A stretch of DNA of 42,707 nucleotides, from the NCBI RefSeq assembly GCF_023715465.1, contig NZ_JAMBOE010000029.1, positions 1 to 42,707 of the forward strand, read 5' to 3'. A program made the position numbers and the translations under genes. Under the pieces are notes generated by a model, which saw only the letters and a program-made list of their open reading frames with translations, had not been told where the DNA came from and searched no databases. Every line of letters begins with the position of its first letter. Positions within the stretch are counted from its first letter, which is position 1. Of this stretch, positions 25,117 to 33,062 are shown piece by piece. This DNA is from Paenibacillus macerans. Its GTDB lineage: Bacteria; Bacillota; Bacilli; Paenibacillales; Paenibacillaceae.

Positions 25117-25422
25117 CTATTTCAGCGCTTTCCGCTGCCGCTCCAGCAACTCTTTTCTCCGCCTCTGCTCATCGGCGCACCGAACCTCGGACGCCAGCCG
25201 GTCAAGACCGGATTTCATGTTTTCCATTTCCGCGTACAGGCGTTCCATCGCCCGCTTGGCCTGCTGGTTGTAATCCTGGGTAAAAGCTTTGCCCGCTTGC
25301 CCCTTCCACCAAGTATCGATACCGCCAAGTGTGCCTGAGAAACGGCGTTCCGTATTTTTCAGATCCATCGCTTCGTTGTGCACTTTTCTGGCGGCGCTGC
25401 TGATATCCCCCGGCGAAACCAT
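25117..25422 (-). CDS. WXG100-family protein (second Esx-type protein)
   Basis: A 101-residue helical-hairpin protein with the turn motif W-K-G in DTWWKGQAG at about residue 38. An acidic/amphipathic first helix comes before it, and a second helix ends in a basic tail (RRRKELLERQRKALK). A YAEME segment resembles the YxxxD/E secretion signal of type VII substrates. The ATG at 25422 has AGGGAGG upstream. It is the last gene of the long operon, 85 bases after the first WXG100 gene and behind a hairpin. Probably a secreted partner or substrate of the EssC ATPase; a heterodimer with the preceding protein is possible. Confidence 0.85.
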   Translation of the reverse strand: MVSPGDISSAARKVHNEAMDLKNTERRFSGTLGGIDTWWKGQAGKAFTQDYNQQAKRAMERLYAEMENMKSGLDRLASEVRCADEQRRRKELLERQRKALK

Positions 25423-25456
25423 ATTACTCCCTCCCTTAATCGGCCCCTCGTAGGAG

Positions 25457-25498
25457 AAAAGGCGCGAAGACAGCGGCTATCCTGCTGTTCTTCACGCC
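25457..25498 (-). terminator. Attenuator-like hairpin between the two WXG100 genes
   Basis: On the minus strand, GGCGTGAAGAACAGC and GCTGTCTTCGCGCC form a stem of about 14 bp around an 8-base loop, followed by TTTTCTCC. The T-run is short, so it may act as a partial terminator or a 3'-end protector giving unequal amounts of the two proteins. Confidence 0.65.
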
Positions 25499-25507
25499 TG
25501 CTTCCGA

Positions 25508-25798
25508 TTATTTACGAAGTGCGCTCGCAATGTCTCTTTCACTTTGTTCCTTGATATCAGCGATTTTGTTCAGGTTGTTGCTGATGTTCGTTACGCATTC
25601 CACCAGCTTGTCCAGGCTTGGTTTCAGTTGGTTGAATTCATCCACAAAAGCTTTAGCGGAGTCCCCTTGCCACCAGCCTTCCACCGATTTGATCTCCCGG
25701 TCGAGCTGGTTGATCAGATCGCGGGCATTGTTCCCTTTGTTCAGGATGGACTTGGACACGCTGCGCGCCTGTTCAGGACTAAACGTTAAATTTGCCAT
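25508..25798 (-). CDS. esxA: WXG100-family type VII secretion protein (EsxA/YukE-like)
   Basis: A 96-residue protein, the standard length of EsxA/YukE. The WXG motif is W-Q-G in VEGWWQGDSAKAF at about residue 43, between two helices. A very strong ribosome binding site (AAAGGAGGTGAG) suggests abundant product. It begins 8 bases after the essC stop and is therefore co-transcribed. In Firmicutes T7SSb, EsxA is secreted as a homodimer and is required for export. There is no YxxxD tail, as in other EsxA proteins. Confidence 0.93.
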   Translation of the reverse strand: MANLTFSPEQARSVSKSILNKGNNARDLINQLDREIKSVEGWWQGDSAKAFVDEFNQLKPSLDKLVECVTNISNNLNKIADIKEQSERDIASALRK

Positions 25799-25806
25799 TA
25801 ATTATC

Positions 25807-28800
25807 TCACCTCCTTTCAAGAACAAGTTCCCGCTTGCTCTCATAAACGCCGGTCCGCAGGCCGGTAAACTTGTTCTTCACGATAAAATAACCGTCTCCA
25901 GCCTCAAACTCCTTCTCCTGGATGCCGTAAGGAAGTCTGGCGTTAAACAAGCTTTGCTCCTTCAAGCTGCCGAGCAGAAGTCCGCACTGTTCTTCGCGGA
26001 TCGCTTTGCCCAAGCCGTCCCAGTTGTTCGCCAGCTCCCCGGTCAAATCGGCGGCCAGGACAGCGGCTTTCATGCCGCGTTCCTGCTTCACGATCCGCTC
26101 CAGGAATTCTTTCAGCGAATATTGGTCGCCTTCCGTCAGCTCGCTCAGCTTGTCGATGACAAACACAAGCTGCTTCCAGGAGCGGACCAGCGCCTCGGCA
26201 TCGCCCCCCGCTCTTCGCGTCTCCAACAGCTTGGAGCGGCGTGCGTCAAGCTCTTCCTTGACGCCATCCAGGAACGAATACATATCCTCGATCTGCGCCA
26301 GGTCCGTTACATACGGCTCGTTCATGATCGAGTACAGCCCCATCGCGTTCGAATCCAACGCGTATACGGCGAGCCCTTCTTCGCCCAGGTTCACGGCGAG
26401 CGCGCGGATCCAGGAGACGAGCTGCGTGCTTTTGCCGCTCAGCGGATCGCCGCCGACCATCAGCACTGGCGTAGCCATCAGATCGACGAGCACCAGCTGG
26501 AGATCCTGGTCGCCAAGGCCGATAGCGATCCGGCTGCCGCCGACGTCGCGGTTGATTTCGGCCATGTCGATCCGGGCTGGCATAACCGGGATCGGCGTTG
26601 CCGGGCGGACCGTTCCGCTGCGGACAAGCGCGGCGTAACGCTCCAGCGTCTGCTCCAGGTCGGCCGCTTTGTACTCCGGAACGGCGGTCTGGAACTCTAG
26701 CGGCGGCTTCCCCCGCACCAGCGCGCGGCCGGCCAGCTTGGCCGGTTCCAACCCTTCGGTGCGGCCGACGATGCCGTCGTATTCTCCCTTGTCCGTCAGC
26801 TGCAGCGTCACCGCCATTTTGAAGTTGACGGCGAATTTGTAGCGGACAAGCGAAGCATTGGTGGCGGAAACGGCCATGTAAATGCCGTATTTCGCCCCTT
26901 CCCGGGCCAGCATCACCATCTTCTCGTCGACCGACTCATACGTTTCCGACAAGGCGAAATAGTTGTCGATGACGAGCACGATCGCCGGCAGCGAAGCGGG
27001 GGCGCCGGAGGCGGCAGAGCCTTGTCCGTCTCTTTCACGGATACCCGCGGCGTTCAAGCGGTAATCGTTGAACCCGTCGCTCCGGGTGTCCTCGAACAGC
27101 TTTTTCCGCTCTTCGATGATCCGGAACACGAACAACACGAATTGCTGGATGAGCGATTCCTGCTCCAGCGTCATTACGCCGCCGCAATGCGGAAGCTGTT
27201 CCAACGCCCGGAACGAAGAGCCGCCGAAATCCATCACGTAGAGATGGACGTCCTCCGGCGAATATTTATGCGCCAGGGACAGGCACAGCGTTTTCAGCAA
27301 ATACGTTTTCCCCGTGCCCGGTGCCCCGTACACAAACAGATTGCCGTCTTGGGCGAAATCGATGTGCAGCGGCTCCTGGCGTTGGCCCCGCGGATCGTCC
27401 AGCAGGCCGATCGGCACGCTGAGCAGATCGCCGCTTGGCGTCCAGCGGCCGAAGCCCGCCTGAACCCCCTCCTCGGGCCGGTAAATATCATCCAGGTAAA
27501 CAGTGTCCGGCAGCGGCGGCAGCCACGGCCCTTTGATCGGCTCGATCCCGTTTGCACCGGACACCGCGATGATATGATCGACCATCGCCTTCAGTTGGGT
27601 CGGCATCTCCTTTTTGGCGATTTTCTCTTCTTCGCGCGGATAAATCTGCTCCGCCCGGCCATGCAGCGATACTTCGTAAATGCGCTTGGCACGGTTTTCC
27701 CGTTTGAGCAATTCGCCCTCCGGATCGTAATCCGCGCCGGAATACGCCGACTGGAACAGCTCGAAAATTTCGTCGTGCCCGACCTGGATATACGCCCGGC
27801 CCGGCTCCTTGATCATCGCCGCGTCCGGCCGTTTAATCACGTCTTTGCTGTCCGTTTCGTCCTGCACCTTGAGACAGATCTTAAACTTGGAGTTACTCCA
27901 AATTTGATCGTCGACGACGCCGGCCGGCTTTTGCGTGGCTAAAATCAGATGCACGCCAAGGCTTCGGCCGACCCGGGCCGCGCTGACCAGCTCCTTCATG
28001 AAATCAGGCTGATCCTGCTTCAGCTCGGCGAACTCGTCGGCGATCATAATCAGGTGCGGTATCGCCGGCATGCTCTCTTGCTCGGAGCGGCTCCGGCTGT
28101 AGTACAGCTTCTGATAACGGTCGATGTTGTTGACCCCGTATTCCGAGAATACGCGCTGCCTGCGCATCAACTCGCTTTTGATCGACAACAGCGCCCGCGT
28201 CGTCTCGTTCCCGCCGAGGTTGGTGATCGTCCCGACGAGATGGGGCATTCCTTTGAAAACGTCGGCCATCCCGCCGCCTTTATAGTCGATCAGCACGAAC
28301 ACGACGTCATGCGGATGATAGTTCAGCGCCAGCGAGATGATGATGCTTTGCAGCAGTTCACTTTTCCCCGAGCCGGTCGTCCCGGCGACGAGCCCGTGCG
28401 GGCCGTGTCCGGTTTCGTGCATGTCGAGGTAAAACGGGTTCCCACCGGCTTTGACGCCGATTGGCACGCTCATCCCCTTAAACGGCTTGTTGCGAATCCA
28501 GCGCGAGGCCACGTCGACTTCGCCCGCCGCTTTCGCGCCAAGCAGCTCCAGGAGCGTCAGCGAGACGGGCAACGAAAACTGGGCAGCCGTGTTTTTGATG
28601 CGCAGCGGCGCCAGCTTCCGGGCCGCCTGGTCTAGCTGGGCAAAGTCGGCTTTGTCGGGAAGGAACGTGGATTTCTCCCCGGTTTCCCGATCCGCCTGCT
28701 CCCCGGTTTTGCCTTGCAGCAGCACGACCTGGCGGCAGTTCATCGGCAGGTACGCCGCGCCCTGGGCGATAAACACCGACGAGACGCCCAATGAAGCGCA

Positions 28801-29793
28801 TTTGTTGTACAAATATTTGTGGATCGGCTCGTTTTCGAGCAAGCTGGGATCCTGAACGATAAATACGTAATGCGGAAGCATCGCCCCGCCTACTGTCTTT
28901 AGCTCCCGATCCTTGAGGACCTGGTACAGCTCGCCGAGCACCTGATGCGCGATCGCCGGCCCGCACAGCAGGTACCGCGAATCGAAGCCGCCGGACCAGA
29001 CGTGCGGCAGCGGCTTTAGCCAGCTCCAGCGGTCCAGCGTGTCCTCGGAGGCGAGCACGACAACCCGCACGTCGTCATATCCGTGATGGGTCACGAGCTG
29101 CAGCAGCAGCTTGGTCACCAGGTCCAAAGCCATCTCTTCTTCGCCGGCGATGCCGCATATTTCCGCCTCCATCAGATTGACGGCGACCGGTACGTCGGGC
29201 ACGCGTTCGAACTCCAAGGCCAGCCGCTGCGGCTCCATCAGGAGCGGATCGCTCTCCAGAATAATCGCCTGCTTCGTGTAATTGATCCGCCGCGCCGCCG
29301 GGACGCTGCCTACGCCGAGGCGCAGGGACAAAAAGTCCGGATACGACGGCGTCCGTTCCCACAGCCGGCGGTCGAGCTGCTGAATGCGCTCCAGACAGGC
29401 GGCAGGTTCCGGGTTCAGCTCGTTCATCGCTTTGATCTGCTGCTCGCGGGCCAACGTCAGCTCGCTCCGGCAGTCGGCGACGAACTGCAAGTATTTTTTC
29501 TCCCGTTCCTTTTTTTTGTTTTTGTATTTGCGGATCTGCGCCGTGGCGCTCGTGAGCGACACGATCAGCGTCATCATCGTCATGGCGATCGACAGCATCA
29601 TGAACAACGATTGCGATGTGAGCGCCAGCAGGCCCGTAATCACCAGCATGACGGCCGGCGGCGCCAGCAGCGTAAACCAGGAAATTTCCGGTTTCTCATA
29701 GGCGTGCGGCGGACCCGGAATCTCCAGCTCCCCGCTCGGCATCTCCGGAAGAAACCGGGGCTGGCGGTTAAACAAATGGTTTTCATTCATCAT
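25807..29793 (-). CDS. essC: Type VII secretion FtsK/SpoIIIE ATPase EssC, form without FHA domains
   Basis: A 1328-residue membrane-anchored motor. Two helices lie at about 40-85, followed by a basic coiled segment. Three P-loop ATPase domains follow: GTTGSGKS (K477) with Walker B FVLIDYKGGG, GAPGTGKT (K829) and GDPLSGKS (K1121). It powers export of WXG100 proteins. B. subtilis YukBA and S. aureus EssC are about 1480-1500 residues and start with two FHA domains. Here those are absent, and the upstream gene overlaps the start by 11 bases, so they have not been missed through a wrong start. The ATPase domains are complete. Confidence 0.94.
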   Translation of the reverse strand: MMNENHLFNRQPRFLPEMPSGELEIPGPPHAYEKPEISWFTLLAPPAVMLVITGLLALTSQSLFMMLSIAMTMMTLIVSLTSATAQIRKYKNKKKEREKKYLQFVADCRSELTLAREQQIKAMNELNPEPAACLERIQQLDRRLWERTPSYPDFLSLRLGVGSVPAARRINYTKQAIILESDPLLMEPQRLALEFERVPDVPVAVNLMEAEICGIAGEEEMALDLVTKLLLQLVTHHGYDDVRVVVLASEDTLDRWSWLKPLPHVWSGGFDSRYLLCGPAIAHQVLGELYQVLKDRELKTVGGAMLPHYVFIVQDPSLLENEPIHKYLYNKCASLGVSSVFIAQGAAYLPMNCRQVVLLQGKTGEQADRETGEKSTFLPDKADFAQLDQAARKLAPLRIKNTAAQFSLPVSLTLLELLGAKAAGEVDVASRWIRNKPFKGMSVPIGVKAGGNPFYLDMHETGHGPHGLVAGTTGSGKSELLQSIIISLALNYHPHDVVFVLIDYKGGGMADVFKGMPHLVGTITNLGGNETTRALLSIKSELMRRQRVFSEYGVNNIDRYQKLYYSRSRSEQESMPAIPHLIMIADEFAELKQDQPDFMKELVSAARVGRSLGVHLILATQKPAGVVDDQIWSNSKFKICLKVQDETDSKDVIKRPDAAMIKEPGRAYIQVGHDEIFELFQSAYSGADYDPEGELLKRENRAKRIYEVSLHGRAEQIYPREEEKIAKKEMPTQLKAMVDHIIAVSGANGIEPIKGPWLPPLPDTVYLDDIYRPEEGVQAGFGRWTPSGDLLSVPIGLLDDPRGQRQEPLHIDFAQDGNLFVYGAPGTGKTYLLKTLCLSLAHKYSPEDVHLYVMDFGGSSFRALEQLPHCGGVMTLEQESLIQQFVLFVFRIIEERKKLFEDTRSDGFNDYRLNAAGIRERDGQGSAASGAPASLPAIVLVIDNYFALSETYESVDEKMVMLAREGAKYGIYMAVSATNASLVRYKFAVNFKMAVTLQLTDKGEYDGIVGRTEGLEPAKLAGRALVRGKPPLEFQTAVPEYKAADLEQTLERYAALVRSGTVRPATPIPVMPARIDMAEINRDVGGSRIAIGLGDQDLQLVLVDLMATPVLMVGGDPLSGKSTQLVSWIRALAVNLGEEGLAVYALDSNAMGLYSIMNEPYVTDLAQIEDMYSFLDGVKEELDARRSKLLETRRAGGDAEALVRSWKQLVFVIDKLSELTEGDQYSLKEFLERIVKQERGMKAAVLAADLTGELANNWDGLGKAIREEQCGLLLGSLKEQSLFNARLPYGIQEKEFEAGDGYFIVKNKFTGLRTGVYESKRELVLERR

Positions 29794-30619
29794 ATTGGCC
29801 TCGCGAATTCGTTATGACTTTAGCAGCCTGCCCGCCGGACAACGACATTTTGTGCCATTCAAAGCGGCTGCTGAAATACATTTCCCCGCCGATCACATGC
29901 AGATGATCCGCACTGTCCCCGCAAATGCGGATTTTGCTCCCCAATTCCAAATCAATACGGTAAATCGTATCGCCATGCATCCGGTTGCTGCAGTACAAGT
30001 AACGCCCATCCGTGCACAAGCTGCCGGGCACGAGATCGTCATACGCCCGCGCACTCCCCGTACGCGGGTCGAACACGGTCAGCAGGCGCCGGTTTTTTTT
30101 GTCGGCGTAAACCAGCTTCTCTCCTAACAGCAGCAGCCCGGCGGCGGCCGCATCGGACACGATCTCCCGGTCGCTGCCGTCGCTGCGGCAGGTCCGAATC
30201 CCCAAACCCGTCGCGTAATAAATTTCGTCCCCCTGCACCGCAAAAGCCTCAACCGCCTCATCGGCAATCCGGCTCTCTTCCCGGCCGTCAACCCGCAAGC
30301 GGTACAGCTTGCGGTCCTCTTCGTTGATATAGTAGAGCCAGTCCCCCTGGCGGATCAGCCCGCCGCAGGGAGCCTGCGACACCGGCTCCACAGCCCCCGT
30401 CCGGGGATCGATCCGGCAGAGCCGATGGCCGCGCTGCTGGTCGCTTGCGTAAATACCGTCTTCGGCCGGGTTCATGAACCAAAAAACGCCGTCCAGCAGC
30501 CTTGTTTCCCCGCTTGCGGGATCAAGCCAAAACGTACCGGCGTATTGACAAATGTCCGTCAGCAGCAGCTTATCGCCCGCTGCGAGCACAAGCCCGCTGC
30601 CGCCCAAGTGATCGCCCAT
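29783..30619 (-). CDS. Predicted beta-propeller protein (DUF5050/TolB-like repeats) in the type VII locus
   Basis: A 278-residue protein without signal peptide or membrane helix. It has repeated blades of the form GDxLYYINxxDxxLYRLRxDG (for example GDWLYYINEEDRKLYRLRVD, then GDEIYYATGLGIRTCRSDG, and GRYLYCSNRMHGDTIYRID), about 40 residues apart, giving perhaps six blades. Such repeats resemble DUF5050 and LDL-receptor-like propellers. The gene sits between esaB and essC and overlaps essC by 11 bases. It is not part of known YukBA/EssC operons that I recall. A cytosolic scaffold for the ATPase, perhaps replacing the missing FHA domains, is a hypothesis. Confidence 0.75.
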   Translation of the reverse strand: MGDHLGGSGLVLAAGDKLLLTDICQYAGTFWLDPASGETRLLDGVFWFMNPAEDGIYASDQQRGHRLCRIDPRTGAVEPVSQAPCGGLIRQGDWLYYINEEDRKLYRLRVDGREESRIADEAVEAFAVQGDEIYYATGLGIRTCRSDGSDREIVSDAAAAGLLLLGEKLVYADKKNRRLLTVFDPRTGSARAYDDLVPGSLCTDGRYLYCSNRMHGDTIYRIDLELGSKIRICGDSADHLHVIGGEMYFSSRFEWHKMSLSGGQAAKVITNSRGQYDE

Positions 30620-30634
30620 CGATACTCCCCCTTT

Positions 30635-30865
30635 CTACACCAGCGTCAGCAGCGCCCCGGCCGCCACGCCTTCCTCCTCCAGCGTCCGGACCGGGTCCAG
30701 GATGCGCCCAAGCGGCTCGGCCTGCAAACGATGGCCCGGCGAAACCGCCAAACCGTACGCTTCCGCCAGCATCTCCAGCAGCTCTGCCGTAGTGACGAAC
30801 GGCGGCACCCACAGCTCTTTGCGGAAATGGGACGCCTGAAAGGTCACCAGCATTGTCTCATCCAT
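30635..30865 (-). CDS. esaB: YukD/EsaB-like ubiquitin-fold protein
   Basis: A 76-residue cytosolic protein of the size and pattern of YukD/EsaB: a short N-terminal strand (MLVTFQASHF), a helix (AELLEMLAEAYGL) and a C-terminal LxxxGVAAGALLTLV ending. It carries no diglycine tail, like other YukD proteins. EsaB is a regulatory or assembly component of Firmicutes type VII secretion. It starts 19 bases after the preceding gene, with GGAGGAAGG upstream. The assignment rests on size, pattern and position beside essC and esxA. Confidence 0.8.
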   Translation of the reverse strand: MDETMLVTFQASHFRKELWVPPFVTTAELLEMLAEAYGLAVSPGHRLQAEPLGRILDPVRTLEEEGVAAGALLTLV

Positions 30866-30884
30866 CCGAAGCCCTTCCTCCTCG

Positions 30885-31388
30885 TCAGTTTGTGATCGTC
30901 AGCACCAGCACCCGTTCCTCCTTGAGCTGGTAATCGACGTCTTCCCCGGCCGCCGCCGCCAGCTTCAAGTATTTGGTCTTGAATTTATAATCGGATACGG
31001 CTTCCATCGTGACCGTGGTTACGACTTGCTCGCGCTCCGGGTCGGTCTCCTCGTCGAAATCGAGCCTAACGGTGAAGTCGTTGTATTTGCCGTCGTTGGA
31101 CCTAAACTCCAGGTCCGTGTTGCTTTCTCCCGGATTTTTTCGGGTGACGTTCATCGCCGCTTCAAACGCATCGGAAAAATACTCCGCAAATTTATCCTCA
31201 TTCACCTTCGCATCCAGATTCCGCTGGAATTCGTATTCCAGGCTGCGGTCCCTGGCGGAGCGGGCCGAGTTGGACAGCGCCGTGCCGAGGATGATATTTT
31301 CCCGGCCCAAATTGAGCAGTTCCACCAGCGGTTCGATCAAAATCGAAGCAAGGATGACGACGAGCACGCCGATCGCTATGTTTTTCAT
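30885..31388 (-). CDS. Membrane-anchored pseudopilin-like protein 2
   Basis: A 167-residue protein with one N-terminal hydrophobic helix (residues about 4-26) and a soluble domain rich in beta-type alternation (YNDFTVRLDFDEETDPE, VVTTVTMEAVSDYKF). The segment ENIILGTALSNSARSARDR after the helix resembles the helical spine of TadE/TadF minor pilins. It overlaps the previous gene by 4 bases (ATGA) and has the same length as its neighbour. The TadE-like role is inferred from position beside tadBC and the pilin. No named family was recognised. Confidence 0.65.
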   Translation of the reverse strand: MKNIAIGVLVVILASILIEPLVELLNLGRENIILGTALSNSARSARDRSLEYEFQRNLDAKVNEDKFAEYFSDAFEAAMNVTRKNPGESNTDLEFRSNDGKYNDFTVRLDFDEETDPEREQVVTTVTMEAVSDYKFKTKYLKLAAAAGEDVDYQLKEERVLVLTITN

Positions 31389-31888
31389 GGCTCATCGCCC
31401 CACTGATCGAGGTATTCGTAATATTCCAGGTCCTTGTAATGCTTCAGTCCCGTCGCCGTCAGCGAAAATGAAACCGGGATTTCCCGCTCGTATTTTTTGC
31501 CCCAAAGCTCGATGCTGAGCGGATACACCGCCTCGATCGTCACTTTGACCGGCTTCCCCCGCTGTTTATAAGGTTTTTCGTATTCCGACAGATCCTCGTA
31601 ATAGGACGCATCGTCATAGCCGATGGCGTCGTCACCGTCCTCATTTTTCGCGATAATCTCCACGTCGTCGGCTTTCTGCCTGTAAATCGGGCGTTCCCGC
31701 AGCCGCTCCAGGGCATCGTCATAGTACGTTTGCTTCAAGTAGTTGTCGCTCGCCGCCACCTGGGACACGTTAAACGTCTCGATCACCAGTGTCATGTACC
31801 AGGGAAAAAAGTAGATCAGGTTCGTGAACAGCAGGATGCAGACGGTAACCAGTATGGATACGAGGATCGACTTGGCAAAAGCTCGCAT
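31385..31888 (-). CDS. Membrane-anchored pseudopilin-like protein 1
   Basis: A 167-residue protein with an N-terminal hydrophobic helix (about 7-30, ILVSILVTVCILLFTNLIYF) and an acidic, tyrosine-rich extracytoplasmic part (EDGDDAIGYDDASYYEDL). AGGAGGACTGAC lies before the ATG. It is translationally coupled to the next gene. Position after the Flp-like pilin suggests a minor pilin or an assembly factor. No family could be assigned. With the 30885-31388 product it may form a pair. Confidence 0.65.
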   Translation of the reverse strand: MRAFAKSILVSILVTVCILLFTNLIYFFPWYMTLVIETFNVSQVAASDNYLKQTYYDDALERLRERPIYRQKADDVEIIAKNEDGDDAIGYDDASYYEDLSEYEKPYKQRGKPVKVTIEAVYPLSIELWGKKYEREIPVSFSLTATGLKHYKDLEYYEYLDQWGDEP

Positions 31889-31918
31889 GTCAGTCCTCCT
31901 GTCTGTCCGAAATTTAGA

Positions 31919-32143
31919 TTACGCCGAACCCCCTGTCATCCCTTCGATCAGTTCCATAAAGTAGTCCCATATATCGCTGACCCAGGTTGGCAATTGTCCT
32001 CTAACGATGCCGACGATTATTCCGATGATAACGATCACAGCCACGGTAGCAGCTATCTGCTTTATGCCAAACTCCCCGGTCTCATCCTCCCAGAACGCAC
32101 GGATTCCTTTCTTTGGACTCGCCTGTTTTTCCACCTGTTTCAT
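31919..32143 (-). CDS. Small Flp-like pilin or pilin-like membrane peptide
   Basis: A 74-residue protein. A charged leader of about 22 residues ends in DETG, followed by EFGIKQIAATVAVIVIIGIIVGIV, a hydrophobic helix starting after a Gly-Glu-Phe. This resembles class III prepilins, cleaved after glycine, with a hydrophobic spine. A short amphipathic tail follows (WVSDIWDYFMELIEGMTGG). A strong ribosome binding site (AGGGGAGGTTG) suggests high expression, as for a major pilin. It lies directly after the tadC-like gene. No prepilin peptidase gene is in the window. Confidence 0.7.
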   Translation of the reverse strand: MKQVEKQASPKKGIRAFWEDETGEFGIKQIAATVAVIVIIGIIVGIVRGQLPTWVSDIWDYFMELIEGMTGGSA

Positions 32144-32180
32144 CGTGACAACCTCCCCTTAACTCCTCATTTTTAGATGT

Positions 32181-33062
32181 TTATTGAAACATTTGAATGG
32201 AATCCATGATCGTAAACAGATAGTAAATGCCGATATACAACGCGAGAATCCCGATCAGCACGAACTGAATCCGGCCGTTGGTGCGCTCCCGCCGCTCCAG
32301 TTCTTCCTCCAAAAAACGAATCCGAAAGCTGTCGATTTCGTTTTTGAGATACACCATCTGTGAGATGTTGTCGTAGCCCTTAAGCCGGGTTTCCATCAAA
32401 TCGCAAAACTTGATGATATAGTGAATCGGCACCCGCCGCTTTAGCTGCTTCAGCGCATATTCCTCGCCGTATTCGATATTGTCGAGCATCACCCCAAGCT
32501 CCTCGGCCATGTCGGCGTTGGCGTTTGGCAGGTAATCGCGGATGACGTCGGCCAAATAGATGTTGATCGACTTCGAATACTGGTAGTACACCATGCTGTA
32601 AAACGCCGGAAAATCGCGGGCGATGTTGCGGTTTTTGCGCTCGATTTTTTTCTCCATCTCCGACACCGGGTACAGCCAGCCCAAGATGATGAAGATCGCC
32701 GCCACGCATCCGAGCAGCCGGTTGGCGCTCAGGACGACCGCGGTCACCAGCACTGCACCGCAGGTGTACAAAATCTGCTCAAGCCGCAGCTCCTCCGGCG
32801 TCATCACCAGATCGAGCCGGTCCAGCATTTTTTTGAACCGCAGCCGCTCCGCGCCGCCAAGCAGGGGCCTGACGTATTTGGCCGCGGCACTTTTCTTCCA
32901 ACCCCGCAGCTTCTCCCGGAACCGGGCGTGTTTGCGCTCCTTCAAATACTTGCGGTTGCGCTTTTTTTGCTTGGCCTGCACCGGCTTGAAAATCGGGTAA
33001 GCGAACACCTTGACCAGGTAAATGATCGACACCAGCGCGGCAAGCTTCGCCAAGAGCGTCAT
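32181..33062 (-). CDS. TadC/GspF-type pilus assembly platform protein
   Basis: A 293-residue membrane protein with helices near 1-20, 105-140 and 270-290 and a cytosolic helical T2SSF-like domain between them (ARDFPAFYSMVYYQYSKSIN...). In Tad systems TadB and TadC form the inner platform on which the CpaF ATPase works. It overlaps the tadB-like gene by 4 bases. The similarity is at domain-architecture level; the sequence is divergent from proteobacterial TadC. Confidence 0.75.
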   Translation of the reverse strand: MTLLAKLAALVSIIYLVKVFAYPIFKPVQAKQKKRNRKYLKERKHARFREKLRGWKKSAAAKYVRPLLGGAERLRFKKMLDRLDLVMTPEELRLEQILYTCGAVLVTAVVLSANRLLGCVAAIFIILGWLYPVSEMEKKIERKNRNIARDFPAFYSMVYYQYSKSINIYLADVIRDYLPNANADMAEELGVMLDNIEYGEEYALKQLKRRVPIHYIIKFCDLMETRLKGYDNISQMVYLKNEIDSFRIRFLEEELERRERTNGRIQFVLIGILALYIGIYYLFTIMDSIQMFQ

